Origin: Omphiscola glabra
Taxonomy: Eukaryota > Mollusca > Gastropoda > Lymnaeidae
DNA: 64,000 nucleotides
Assembly: GCA_964017045.1 (NCBI GenBank)
Contig: OZ024806.1
Coordinates: 8,576,488-8,640,487 of the forward strand
Direction of reading: 5' to 3'
Under the pieces are notes generated by a model. It saw only the letters and a list, made by a program, of their open reading frames with translations, was not told where the DNA came from and made no database searches. The position numbers and the translations under genes are program-made. Shown one piece after another: positions 23,339-34,241 of the stretch (position 1 is the stretch's first letter; each line of letters starts with the position of its first letter).

Positions 23339-24325
23339 ATGTCTAACGAGACCGAGACATCAGGCACGTACAGGTTCATATCTGCCGAGACATTCGAACA
23401 CGTGGTGCTGGCCGTGGTGTTTGTGGGGACCCCGGTCTTCTCGGTGATCAGCCTCATCACCAACTGCATCACTCTGGTCGTCTTCAGGAGACAGGGTCTG
23501 AAAGAGCACGTCAACTTCACGTTCTTCTGCCTCGCTCTGGTCGATGCCGCCTTGGCCCTCGTGACGCTGTCCTACACCTTCAGCGCCCCCGGGAGGTTTT
23601 TCCCGTGGAACGGGATCCTCGTCCACGTGGTCCTGTCGTGGGCACGCGTTCTGCTGTCGGATATCTCAATCGCCCTGACCGTCTTCATCTCCGTGGAGCG
23701 GTCTCTCTGCGTGATCTTCCCGTTCACGTTTAACCTGAATTTTAACATGAAGAAAACCAAGCTGATCATCTTCGTCACATTTTCAGTTATCATCGTCAAC
23801 TACGTTCCGCTGTACTTGTCGTTGTGTTTCGAATCCGTGACCAACGCGAACAACGAGACCTCCGTCCAAATGTGTCACTCGGACACATTCGTATTCATGG
23901 CGCGTTACATCGCCGTCACCTTCGAGGTGATCTTAGCGTCTCTCTGCCAAGTCTGCACGCTCATCTGCGTCGTCGTCATGCACGCCGTCGTGGTGCGGTC
24001 GTCTAAAATTAGAAAGGGGGATCACGACTCGACGGGGCTGTCCGCACGAGAAAAACGCGTCGTCAAGATGGTCGTTGCGATCGCTGTGATCTACATGCTG
24101 ACCAATCTACCCAAGGTGCTGGTCAGCATCGCGGGGGCCACCGTCCAGGAGCTGGTGTTTGTTTACTTAGCCTTGTTCAACACGATTTCCAATATTGGGT
24201 ACTTGACAAGTAGTATCACAGGCTCATTTCACTTCATCGTTTTTTATAAGTTCAATTCCTCATATCGGCGAACTCTGATAAATATTTTAACACTAGGTCG
24301 TACTCCAATGGTGGGAAAAAATTGA
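23339..24325 (+). CDS. Class A GPCR, gastropod chemosensory-receptor-like, single exon
   Basis: An intact 328-residue single-exon receptor. Seven hydrophobic segments lie at about 22-49, 59-80, 94-118, 141-163, 187-217, 241-264 and 272-303. The N-terminus has an NET glycosylation site at 3. TM1 has the conserved N (TNCITLVVF) and TM2 reads LALVDA. The DRY position is ERS (120-122), TM6 reads TNLPK in place of CWxP, and TM7 lacks NPxxY, having GSFHFIVFYKFNSSYRR instead. There is no cysteine at the usual TM3 start, so the TM3-ECL2 disulfide may be absent. These traits fit intronless chemosensory receptor families of sea hares and snails; a neuropeptide-type receptor is possible. The ligand is unknown. 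TATAAA occurs about 140 bp upstream. Confidence 0.85.
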   Translation: MSNETETSGTYRFISAETFEHVVLAVVFVGTPVFSVISLITNCITLVVFRRQGLKEHVNFTFFCLALVDAALALVTLSYTFSAPGRFFPWNGILVHVVLSWARVLLSDISIALTVFISVERSLCVIFPFTFNLNFNMKKTKLIIFVTFSVIIVNYVPLYLSLCFESVTNANNETSVQMCHSDTFVFMARYIAVTFEVILASLCQVCTLICVVVMHAVVVRSSKIRKGDHDSTGLSAREKRVVKMVVAIAVIYMLTNLPKVLVSIAGATVQELVFVYLALFNTISNIGYLTSSITGSFHFIVFYKFNSSYRRTLINILTLGRTPMVGKN

Positions 24326-24764
24326 TAATAGTAATAGGAACTCAATTTTTTTTAAAATTACATACTTCAATTTGTAATGATGGTTAAATGTATTTCAAAC
24401 GTATGATTACAGAATACAATTATAAGAACTCAAACCCCATAAGATTAAGATTAATTCAGTTATATATACTATACATTTTAATGTATCTACACATATATTT
24501 TGAATGTAAAAACATATATACGTATATTTATCTATGGGTAGTAGATAGATGACTTACAATTAAATTGGTTCGATAATAATGTTTACAGTCATGGTGTCAG
24601 TGAGTGATTGGCCCGACTGTCTGATGCCTGGTGAACGGGGAACCAGCTGAATTGGGGCCCGTTATAAGTTTGGTTGAAAACTATCATTTCTCTTGCTGTC
24701 CTCTCGGATACAACATCTTGGATGCACCAGTTAAGCTGGGTAGATTTGTGAAGCGAGTGTTGGT
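24326..24764. other. No gene seen
   Basis: AT-rich 3' flank of the GPCR. GCTGTCCTCTCGGATAC near 24,697 resembles the Penelope-like segments at 26,385 and 59,815. Confidence 0.4.
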
Positions 24765-25265
24765 TGGGTGAATGAATGGCTGGGTGAAGGAATTGCTTTG
24801 TAAAGGTATGGCTGGATGAAGAAATGGCTGGGTGATGAAATGGCTGGGTGATGGAATGGCTGGGCGAATGAATGGCTGGGTGAATTAATGACTGGGTTAT
24901 GGAATGGCTGAGTGAATGAACGGCTGGGTGAATTAATGGCTGGGCGATGAAATGGCTGGGTGATGGAATGGCTGGGTGATGGAATGGCTGGGTGAAGGAA
25001 TGGCTGGGTGATGGAATGGCTGAATGATGGAATGGCTGGGTGAAGGAATGGCTGGGTGAAGGAATGACTGCATGATGGAATGGCTGGGTGAAGGAATGGC
25101 TGGGTGATGGAATGGCTGGGCGATTGAAAGGCTGGGTGATGTAATGGCTGGTTGAAAGAATGGCTGGATGATGGAATGGCGGGGTAATGGAATGGCTATG
25201 GGTGAAAGAATGGATTGGTGATGAAAAGGCTGGGTGAAGGAATCGCTTGGCGATTGAATGGGTGA
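24765..25265 (+). repeat. 16-bp minisatellite (GAATGGCTGGGTGATG)
   Basis: About 31 imperfect copies just downstream of the L2 stop codon; variants GAAG, GATG and GCGA at the end of the unit. Confidence 0.85.
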
Positions 25266-25370
25266 GTGATGATAAAATGAGTTAATCTGAGTAAACTATG
25301 GGGATAATTATAATATTTATAGTAAATTGTGTGTGTGTGGGGGCCGGGGGGGGGGTAGTATTGATGAAAG

Positions 25371-27749
25371 TTATAATAAATTGATTGTAAATATCTCACA
25401 CACGTAGCTATAATTGAACCAACAAGGGACATCATTCAACAACGGCAAACAATAAGCGACACAATCTTCATGTTCGGCCCAGTCGTTGGGTTCACCAGCC
25501 AAAAACACAACGCCCTTGACCTGGGTGGTCAGCGTCGAGTTGTCATCCGACCAGATGTAAACGCCTTCTTGTATGATGTCGTCGAGGCCGACCCAAACGC
25601 GCTCGCTGACCAACCCGCGGAGCATCATCAGCTTCTCCGTCGTCTTCACCGTCATCAGATAGCCTCCCTTCGACCTGCATGCAGCGGCCGCATCGTTGTA
25701 GGCCACGTTGTAACGGAACAACCCCAGGCAGGACATCGACTTCCCCGAGGTCATGATCTGCAATCCTTTAGAGGCGTCACACACGACCATGTTGAAGACC
25801 TGATTGACCTTTGTCTCTACGGACTTCGTGCTTAATCCCGGGGTGCATACATTAGAGACGGGATTAAAACTGAAGCTGAAACTGTCCAGATAAAGTTGAA
25901 GTGTTTTAATCCCGCATGAGATGACGGAGCTGTCCGTCCAACCTGGATAGTTTTGTGCTGGTTTATAGAAGCATTGTTGGCAGCGGTAGAATGTGAAGTC
26001 ATGCGATCTTGGGATGACCATGTTTGTACCTACAGCAATTAGTAAGGAGGTAATTGTCATTTTGAAAAAAAAAATGATTATAACATTTGAAAAAATGCGT
26101 GTTGACCTTTAAATAGAGCATTTTTTCATAAAAATAGGTTACCGTTATAAACAAGCAATACTTAAAACACAATCCCTTTGCTGCCCTCAGTGGCGTAGCT
26201 AGAGTGTTTGGCACCCGGGGACAAGATTCATTTTAAAGCGCCCTCTTTTCCTTTTTTCAAGTCTCAAACCCATTATTTTCATCAATAAAATAATACCAAG
26301 GCACATTTTGGCGCCCCTAACTAGCTAACTAGCTGGCGCCCGTGTACATGTGTACCCCCCTGCCCCCCCTACGCTACGCCTCTGGCTGCCCTCTCGGACA
26401 CTACTTGTCAGCCAAGTGCTATTCGTAATCTCGAAACACAAAATGAACTCGATTTTCGAGAAAATTATAGAACAAAAAATCATTATATATAAAGAAAATC
26501 TAACCCCTATTTCATCATACCCCCTGAAATTTATTTTTGATAAAGGATAAAGTTATGTATCTAGTTTAAAAAAAAAAAATTCCACCTCCTTAAAAAAATG
26601 AATGCGTTTTTAGGTATTATTATCAACATAACAATGTTCCCCATACTCTCGCTAACTCAACATTTTAAATGTAATTTTCACTATATGTTTACAATACATG
26701 TTTATATTATAAACCCAGTGTTATTCACTACTTTCGTTTAGCTTTGATTTATTGTTGTACGGATGCAGTGTCGGCGCTAGAAATTTTTAGGTTGGGTGAA
26801 AATATAGGCAATTGTCGCCCTCTGGAAAATTATGGGAAAAATTCAGATCTTTTTTGCCGCGCATTGGCGCCTATATGATGATCACGCATCGCACCCGCCC
26901 GGAGCCGGCCCTGTACTTATGTAAACGTGTCCACACATTGTGAAAAATTCCCTGAACTGTAATTTCCAACATTACAGTAGCACACATTGATTTATTTTGA
27001 AAGAAAATCTAAAAAAACTCTTGTTTTCAGGACTGTATCATCAGCGGATTTAAATATACTGTCTTTCGTAAAAATAAACACTCGTTGTCTGTCATAACGC
27101 TGAAATGTTTTATCGGCAGAAAAGTTCAAGACATTAATAAAATTTCGTTAGTGTTCTATCTCTTTACCCATTTAACGCAGTTATGGGACATTTTATTTGA
27201 TGAAATCATGCCATTTGGTAGTGTTGGTGACATTGTTACTAATGTTACATTAAAGAATTTCGTGTTTTGGTTGCTTTAAGGGTCGGGCTATTAGTATTAA
27301 ATTTAGACGATGGAAATTCATAGATAAGAAAAACAAACTCACTTAAATCATATTTATTGTTTTGAAGGTGGTTTTTTTTCAATTCGAGATAAATCCGCGA
27401 CTAACATTTTAAATTATAATTAAACCAACCATAAAAAACTAAGTTGTTCGTATAAATCCATTATAAAATGTAATTTTGAGCAATGAGGGAGGGGGGGGGG
27501 GGCTCAAAATTTGAGAAAACATGCATACAATGAACACACTTTGTAAGATTCCTAATTAGTGTCCTTCCTCCCCAGGCTCGAAACAGCACATATTTTTTTC
27601 ACGTCCAATATCGTCGATTCTGACTTAATACAACGTTGCATTGTAGAAACAATTGAAATCACAAAAAGTTATACTTAACCACAAAACTTCAAGGTTTCCC
27701 ATAAAAGCCAAGACGACACCACCACGATGTACTGACATTGCTGCGACAT
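25371..27749 (-). CDS. Secreted C-type lectin L2 (EPN type), two exons
   Basis: The model joins 27,680-27,749 and 25,371-26,029 (70 + 659 nt, 242 residues). Donor TGTG|GTTAAG and acceptor TTGCTGTAG|GTACAA are both phase 1. Exon 1 begins MSQQCQYIVVVSSWLLW, a signal peptide. The mature part starts with DFTFYRCQQC and a PAN/apple-like half containing SFSFSFNPVSNVCTPG. The lectin domain has C141, WVGLD near 169, EPN at 203-205, C213, LND at 221-223, C226 and C234. EPN usually goes with mannose-type specificity and LND completes the Ca2+ site, so active sugar binding is likely. The in-frame ATG at 26,060 is an alternative unspliced start, but the spliced model gives a better leader and matches L3. 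Confidence 0.8.
26188..26384 (+). mobile_element. hAT MITE inside the L2 intron
   Basis: 197 bp, from CAGTGGCGTAGC to GCTACGCCTCTG, flanked by a perfect 8-bp duplication GCTGCCCT (26,180-26,187 and 26,385-26,392). The target resembles the Penelope-like sequence at 59,815 (GCTGCCCTCTNGGA), so this MITE probably landed in an older Penelope-like remnant. Confidence 0.8.
26766..26913 (+). mobile_element. hAT MITE inside the L2 intron, older
   Basis: 148 bp with ends CAGTGTCGGCGC and GAGCCGGCCCTG and a 6/8 target duplication (TACGGATG / TACTTATG). Decayed duplication suggests age. Confidence 0.6.
26922..27679 (-). other. L2 intron, distal part
   Basis: AT-rich intron sequence with a G-run near 27,491-27,502. 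No exon. Confidence 0.5.
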
Positions 27750-28139
27750 GGTCACTGGGACGTACTCTGCAAGCCTTTCCTGTGATCATAAAGTTCTGGA
27801 CATACCGTCGGTGGGGGGGAAGGGGGGCGCATTTTGTAAGTACAGGAGACCACGTGACCACCATAACAATTATGTTGTGTGGCAAATAATCTATGGCCGT
27901 AACTAATACATATCCACCACATACGGCGCGAGTGTATAACTGAGCTCAACTCAATGTATCAAAAGACCGCATATATTGTCTTACTCATGCAAAGATAAGG
28001 GAATGGAGTGATCAATACAAAGCATGGAAATGGCTGTTCATTTGAAAAAAGTTCAAGTCAGCTAACGTTACAATTGATGAGGAAACAATGAGCATGGCAT
28101 GCAACAATAAATGATGCACCAATTTGGAAAGCTACGGTG

Positions 28140-28550
28140 AAATAAAAATAATTTAGTAAGCTTCAATAAGTGATACATCATTTAGTTAGCGTCAATAAGA
28201 GATACATATTCTAGTTAGCTACAGTAAAAGCTACATCATTAAGTTAGATACATTAAAAGCTACATCATTAAGTTCTTCTTCTTCTATGTTTTGAGGGATT
28301 CTTCTTCTTCTTCTATGTTTTGACTATTTTGAGGGCCCACGATAAATGAATTGATCATTATGGCTCCTATGTTTCAGTTAGCTACAGTAATAGCTTATCA
28401 TTTAGTTAGATGCCGTAAAAGATACATCATTTGATTAGCTATAGAAAAGATACATCATTTAGTTAGCTACACTAAAAGATACATCATTAAGTAATCTACA
28501 GTAAAAGATACATCATCTAGTTGGCTACAGTAAAAGATACATTGTTTGAT
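28140..28550 (+). repeat. 29-bp minisatellite with an interrupting repeat
   Basis: About ten units of the type AAGATACATCATTTAGTTAG + CTACAGTAA, interrupted at about 28,270-28,375 by (CTT)n and GGGCCCACGATAAATGAATT, the latter shared with 14,100-14,150. Confidence 0.75.
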
Positions 28551-28940
28551 AAACTTGCATTGAGTCTAATGGGACCCGAGTGCGAATGGCGGCGCTGCGT
28601 GTCCGGGTCCATTTTGACAAAATACTATTCGGATGCCATTTGTGGTAGTTTATTTTAGTTAAACTGAAGAGTTAAGTTTACAAACATATAGTCCATTTAA
28701 TTATCTTTCATTTTAAACTTCATTTGGTCTTACAAACCCAACAATAATATTTTAAATAGTTTTTTAATCCTAACCCCCTTCTTTTGGTACCCGGGTGCGA
28801 ATATCCACTTCGTTCTGTTATTCGCTAAAATTCGTTTGTAGCAAGGCGTTAGGAGAATCTTGGTGGTGCGCTTAGAGTAGCGGTTAGGGGCTAGAGTTTA
28901 CTCTGACTAAAGAAGACATGTTGGAATGTTAATGGCGGCA
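28551..28940. other. No gene seen; L3 downstream region
   Basis: GC-moderate spacer. A minus-strand AATAAA overlaps its right edge (see terminator entry). Confidence 0.4.
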
Positions 28941-28946
28941 TTTATT
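28941..28946 (-). terminator. L3 poly(A) signal AATAAA
   Basis: AATAAA on the minus strand, 23 nt after the L3 stop codon. This is an unusually short 3' UTR if used. Confidence 0.5.
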
Positions 28947-28969
28947 TAAGGAGCTAACGAGGATACAAG

Positions 28970-31120
28970 TTATAGATTTATTGTAAATATCTCACACAAA
29001 TAAGGGTATTTATACCAACAAGGGTAATCAATAAGCAACGTCGCGGAGTAAACATTACAATCCTCCAGATCACCATTATTGTTTGGTTCGCCCGGAGCGA
29101 AAATGGCACTCTTGAAGGATGCGGTCAAGGTCGAATTGTCGTCTTTCCAGATATAAACGCCTTCTTGTAATGTGTCGTCCAGGCCGAGCCATGTACGCAC
29201 CGTGATCATGGGGCGAAGCATCGCTACTTTATCCATTGTCTTCAGTGACATCAGATAACCTCCCTTTGACCTGCAGGTATCATCTGCTTCTACATACGTC
29301 ACGGAAGTTTTAAACCATCCAAGACAGGACATCGACTTTCCTGAGGTATAGATCTGTAATCCTTTAGAGGCGTCACACACAACCATGTTGAAGACCTGAT
29401 TGGTCCACGTCTGTCCGGACTCCGTGCTTAATCCCGGGGTGCATACATTAGAGACGGGATTAAAGCTGAAGCTAAAACTGTCCGGATAAAGTCGGAGTGT
29501 TTTAATCCCGCAGGAGATGACAGAGCTGTCCGTCCAACCTGGATAGTTTTGCGCTGGTTTAAAGTAGCATTGTTGACAACGGTAGAATGTGAAGTCAACC
29601 GAACGGGGCAAGATCTTCATAGGTTTAATGCCTCGTAGTGGTAGCACAATTAAGTCAGCTGCAAATTTGATAAAGATAACACATAAATAAAAACCCCGAA
29701 AAATCATTGGCTACAATCAGAATATTATGTGCATACAATTTCATTGAACATTTTTGTTCTTATTTAAATCTTATAGAATCCATGAAATAAAACATGTTAT
29801 TGTATTGGTAAATAACGATCATAATTGACCAGGAATTTTAAAAAATTATTTAAAATATGTTGAGGGAAATTCACAAAGAAGGTTTCGGTGGAAAGAATAA
29901 TGTGAAACAAGGTTCGGTAAAACCTTTTAAAAAAGGGACGCAACAACACAACAAACGTTTCGAAACGAAACCTAGTGAGAAAAATATTAATATCAAAACT
30001 GTACTGAAACGTTGTAAACGAGATGTATACAATTGGAAAGTAAGAGAGATAATAATTTCGAAAAAGTGGAGAGGAGGATGAGAAAAAGTCCACAGTGATT
30101 GGTTGTAAAAAGGATGGGAGCGGGAGAGGAGAAAAGGTTAAACATGTGAATGAGAACATGACATTCATGCCATGTGGTGTCAAGGTCCCATAGAAGGGTA
30201 TACGTTTGATCTCCAAGTTCAACCATGGCGGGCGTGTTCTTATCTCTTCTGGGCACAATAAGAGGCGGGGTTGATAAAATGTTATGAGTGTCAGAGTCGG
30301 CGAGGAGAATGGCATGGGTTCTTAAAGAAAACGCGTTTAGCTAAGAAATGTGGGGATAAATAAGTGTTTGGCCTTGTCGACGCTGTCATTCGGACGAGAC
30401 CTGAAGGCTTTGGCCATATCGATGATAGTTAACCGGTTGACGGGTTGATGAAAATATCGTTTCTGGGTAGGGCATACACCGGAAATAGTCCATCGTCTTA
30501 AGTTCCTTGATTGAAAAGGCATTATTAGTCTGCCTTAGTTGACGAAGACGAATTCTTTGGACAAATTGAAACTAGTCCATACGGGATTTAGGGTGGGAAG
30601 AAAAGTAAAGTAAATAGCTGTGGCTGTCAGTAGGTTTAAGGAGCGGGGTTGAGTAGGCTGTCTTTGGGAAGGTTTACCATAATGCCCAAATATTTAATCA
30701 AGATCTCAGATACATGGGATGTAAATTTCATGGGGTGAGGAGATTAAAATTGAGATATAAAAAAAAAAAAAAAAGAAAACACTTCGCACCAAACGCACTT
30801 GCGGTATTTTTTTAAAGAATCTCTTTCAGCGCAGTTATCGGAAATTTTATTATGCGCGCTATTGACCTCACCATTATACTATATGTTCTTTCATACATAG
30901 AGAATTACTAGTTGTGCTAACAGTTGTCAATCTCAAGCACTAAAAAATTAATATAATTGCTTAATCTATATTTTTGCCTAACATGTGGCGATTCTTATTT
31001 TAATAAAAAATAAAATTGAAAAGTAACGATTGATGTTAGGAAAGGATACTTACATAAAAACTCAGAAGTGGTTTTACAAAACGGCAAAAAGGCCATCAGT
31101 ATGTAAAGATATCGCAACAT
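28970..31120 (-). CDS. Secreted C-type lectin L3 (EPN type, altered WND site), two exons
   Basis: The model joins 31,054-31,120 and 28,970-29,658 (67 + 689 nt, 251 residues). The donor TTTAT|GTAAGTAT is near-consensus and the acceptor is TCAAATTTGCAG|CTGAC, phase 1 as in L0-L2. Exon 1 begins MLRYLYILMAFLPFCK, a convincing signal peptide. The mature half matches L2 closely (DFTFYRCQQCYFKPAQNYPG). The lectin domain has C151, WLGLD at 179-183, EPN at 213-215, C223, C236 and C244. The usual WND/LND triplet reads LID at 231-233, so a Ca2+-ligand asparagine is lost and sugar binding may be weakened. An unspliced start at 29,707 is possible but leaves a poorer leader. Confidence 0.82.
29840..30700 (-). 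mobile_element. Penelope-like retroelement relic
   Basis: The minus strand has, in broken frames, NPAPLKPTDSHSYLLYFSSH and FVQRIRLRQLRQTNNAFS (30,540-30,690), then AKAFRSRPNDSVDKAKHL and TPPLIVPRRDKNTPAM (30,230-30,420). These resemble the late RT region of Penelope/GIY-YIG-type elements (K.TD...YL...S.HP, QA.RLRRI). Further along, GAAACGTTTGTTGTGTTGTT and GCGTCCCTTTTTTAAAAGGT (29,915-29,965) match the terminal region at 59,923-59,965. The copy has many stops and frameshifts. A 172-codon minus frame here (29,797-30,315) is out of register with most of these motifs and is not a gene. Confidence 0.5.
30775..30865 (-). mobile_element. Inverted-repeat element family, short fragment
   Basis: GCACCAAACGCACTTGCGGT and GCGCAGTTATCGGAAATTTT, reverse orientation, as at 4,560-4,650. 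It follows an A15-type run. Confidence 0.55.
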
Positions 31121-31183
31121 CTTCACTAGTACTTACTCTGCAAGCCGTTCATGCAATTAATAAAAGTCAGTTTTGAAAACTTT

Positions 31184-31381
31184 TTTTAGAAACTGATTCG
31201 TCTGTCTAGCTGTACCAAACTGATGCGTCTTTCTGGCTGTACCAATCTGATGCGTCTGTCTGGCTGTACCAAACTGATGAGTCTGTCTAGCTGTACCAAA
31301 CTGATGAGCCTTTCCAGCTGTACCAAACTGATGAGTCGGTCTAGCTGTACCAAACTGATGAGTCTGTCTAGCTGTACCAAA
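31184..31381 (+). repeat. 27-bp minisatellite just upstream of L3
   Basis: Seven copies of CTGATGAGTCTGTCTAGCTG + TACCAAA, starting only about 65 bp before the L3 start codon, so within its 5' UTR or core promoter. Confidence 0.9.
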
Positions 31382-31859
31382 GATTATTAGGCACGTGCAA
31401 TGTTTCTATTAGCCTAAAAGATTAAAATAAAAACGCAATAACGAAAGATCAATCAATAAATAGCATGGTGATGAACCAGTTCAAATAGTTTCTTTTGTTC
31501 CCATGAGAAAAGACGGCTCCGGAAAACTATCGGTGACAGTTTAATAAGCAGAAATTTAAAACAAGAAGCACGTCTACCAGGGTTATCTTCAATTTCAATG
31601 ATCATCGTGAGCAGTAGTTATTGATGGCCCCGTAATACGCCATAAAGGTCATTTTGATATTCTTCAAAGAAAATCTATAAATTTCTGACTTTCATAGACT
31701 TTTTTTTATAAATTGATTTTAGACAAGGGAAATGCTATAATTTGTAAGAAAGTTCATGATAACTTACGAGGTGTGAGAGAGAATAGAAGGTTATTGATTC
31801 TCTTTTTTCTTGGTATCAGTACCATATTCAACAAATATGTGAACTTATCGATCTAATTA
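31382..31859. other. No gene seen
   Basis: AT-rich spacer between two arrays. Confidence 0.45.
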
Positions 31860-32612
31860 ACTTGGTCCTTGATCAAGCAGCTGAAGACATCATATCGACC
31901 TGATGACCCTGGTCCTTGATCAAACATATGGAGACATCATATCAACCTGATCACCCTGATCTTTGATCAAGCAGCTGAAGACATCATATCGACCTGATGA
32001 CCCTGGTCCTTGATCAAACATATGGAGACATCATATCAACCTGATCACCCTGATCTTTGATCAAGCAGCTGAAGACATCATATCGACCTGATGACCCTGG
32101 TCCTTGATCAAACATATGGAGACATCATATCAACCTGATCACCCTGATCTTTGATCAAGCATCTGAAGACATCATATCGACCTGATGACCCTGGTCCTTG
32201 ATCAAACATATGGAGACATCATATCAACCTGATCACCCTGATCTTTGATCAAACATATGGAGACATCATATCAACCTGATCACCCTGATCTTTGATCAAG
32301 CATATGGAGACATCATATCAACCTGATCACCCTGATCTTTGATCAGCATATGGAGACATCATATCAACCTGATCACCCTGATCTTTGATCAAGCATATGG
32401 AGACATCATATCAACCTGATCACCCTGGTCTTTGATCAAACATATGGAGACATCATATCAACCTGATCACCCTGATCTTTGATCAAGCATATGGAGACAT
32501 CATATATCGATCTGATCACCCTGGTCCTTGATAAACATATGGAGACATTATATCGAACTGATTAACCTGGTCTTTGATCAAACATATGAACACATCATAT
32601 CGATCTGATCAC
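31860..32612 (+). repeat. 47-bp minisatellite with 94-bp higher-order dimers
   Basis: About 16 units. The left half alternates two types (…CCTGGTCCTTGATCAAACAT… and …CCTGATCTTTGATCAAGCAG…) as about four near-identical 94-bp dimers. The right half is monomeric. Each unit carries TGATCA palindromes. Confidence 0.9.
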
Positions 32613-32873
32613 CCCTGCACCGGCTATTAAGGTAATGTCAACAATTTATAAACAATTCAAAAGGGAGAAAAAAAATGTTTAAAAACGAGATGAGTTTACA
32701 ACTTCATCAATGTTATATTACAAAATTTAACGATCGAATGATCATTATCGAAGCATAACACAAACATTTCAAATAAATAATGTGAACTATGGCTTAACTG
32801 GGTGGAGTTGCTTTTTTTTGTTTTTTCTTTACACTGGGTCTGAGAAAATAACCAGCGTGTCCAAATGTTACAA

Positions 32874-33081
32874 CAGTGGTTCTCAACCTTCCTAATGCCG
32901 AGACCTTTTCAAACAGTTTCTCATGTTGTGGTGGACCCCCCCCCTCCCCCCCAGCCACGACATTATTTTCGTTGCCATTTCATAACTGTAGAGTATATGT
33001 GCTTTCCGATGGTCTTAGGCGACCCCTGGGAAGGGTACTTCGACCCCAAAGGTGTCACGACCCGCAGGTTGAGAACCACTG
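32874..33081 (+). mobile_element. SPIN-like hAT MITE, copy 2
   Basis: 208 bp, CAGTGGTTCTCAACC to GGTTGAGAACCACTG, with perfect 8-bp duplication TGTTACAA (32,866-32,873 and 33,082-33,089). The two ends are perfect inverted repeats over at least 14 bp. Contains GATGGTCTTAGGCGACCCCT. It is the best-preserved of the three copies. Confidence 0.88.
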
Positions 33082-33262
33082 TGTTACAAAATAATAATGA
33101 TAATAATATAAAAATATAAGCTTATAACTTAGCATATTCTATAACATGTAACAAAATCTACAGCCTTATGTCGTAGTGCGAGTACATTACCTTCGTCAAG
33201 CGCTTGTGTCAAGGAAATAACCCACTAATAGGAGCAGGCAGTTGCCGTGTCCCGGAATAGAG

Positions 33263-33625
33263 ATAACGCTGTACGTATGAAGCTCGCTATATGACATTGG
33301 AACACGAACACTAACAACTCTGAATGATGGTCTCCTCCCCCTCAAGAAGAAAACAAGCAACCCATTTACCTGGGTTCAGACGCCACGTATGAAGCGCGCT
33401 ATGTGACATTGGAACACGAACGCTAACAACTCTGAATGATGGTCTCCCCCCCCCCCCCCTCAAGAAGAAAACAAGCAACCCATTTACCTGGGTTCAGACG
33501 CTGTACGTATGAAGCGCGCTATGTGACATTGGAACACGAACGCTAACAACTCTGAATGATGGTCTCCCCCCCCCCCCCTCAAGAAGAAAACAAGCAACCT
33601 ATTTAACTGAGTTCAGACGCCACGC
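33263..33625 (+). repeat. Three tandem copies of a ~120-bp unit with C-tracts
   Basis: Units contain GTATGAAGCGCGCTATGTGA, GGAACACGAACGCTAACAAC and a C-tract of 5-13 bases. C-tract length differs between copies. Confidence 0.85.
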
Positions 33626-34241
33626 ATGAAGCTCAATGTGTGACAGATTGTTTTTAGCCAGTCATATTAATTTTAAAAATGAGGAGGTTATGAAGAGGAA
33701 GCAGGGCTCACCAGAAGCAAAATATTTATAACAAGTTAGCAGACATATAATAAACTGTTACAGTAGGCGTGTAATGTATTGTTATATCCATGTGTTGACC
33801 TGTTACAGGAATGCATTAATTGTTATCTACATGTATCTTTATTTATTTATATGTCCATGAGCATCTTTAATAATTAAAATTCATGAGTGGATCTTGACCG
33901 CTCCCCCCCCCCCCCAGACAAGGCTCTCATTGCGCACCGTGATGCGCTCTCATTCGCTGTCGCCCCCGTCGTTAAATGTTGATGCGTCCGAAATGAGGTG
34001 ACCCTATATTTAGGTCAGAAAAACACCGTTTCGACCAGAATTCAACTCCGATTGAAGTATTCGGAAAGTGTTCGTAAACGTTTGTAAGTGACAGGAAGCT
34101 ATATTTATCAAAATTTTTGGAAATAAAGCTTACCATTGATATCAAATACAATGTAGTCGGGCGATTCTAAGTACAAGAATAGAATCGGCAAAAATTGAAA
34201 ACATTAAAAATGTCTTTTTACCCGTTTACAGGGTTAACAAA
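33626..34241. other. No gene seen
   Basis: Spacer with a C-run near 33,902-33,915. It could include the lost 5' part of the hAT relic at 34,242. Confidence 0.4.

Noticed and set aside
25470..25835. Plus-strand 121-codon frame opposite lectin L2
   Set aside because: Shadow of the GC-rich lectin exon; no homology and no start context. The same holds for the minus-strand frames opposite the GPCR.
27625..27889. Longer overlapping frames around lectin L2 exon 1 (86 and 78 codons)
   Set aside because: The frame consistent with L3 exon 1, the phase-1 donor and a signal peptide is the short one starting at 27,749. The longer frames give no leader or domain.
29797..30315. 172-codon minus-strand frame near lectin L3
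   Set aside because: F/L-rich translation without domain. It overlaps a Penelope-like relic whose recognisable motifs lie mostly in other frames.
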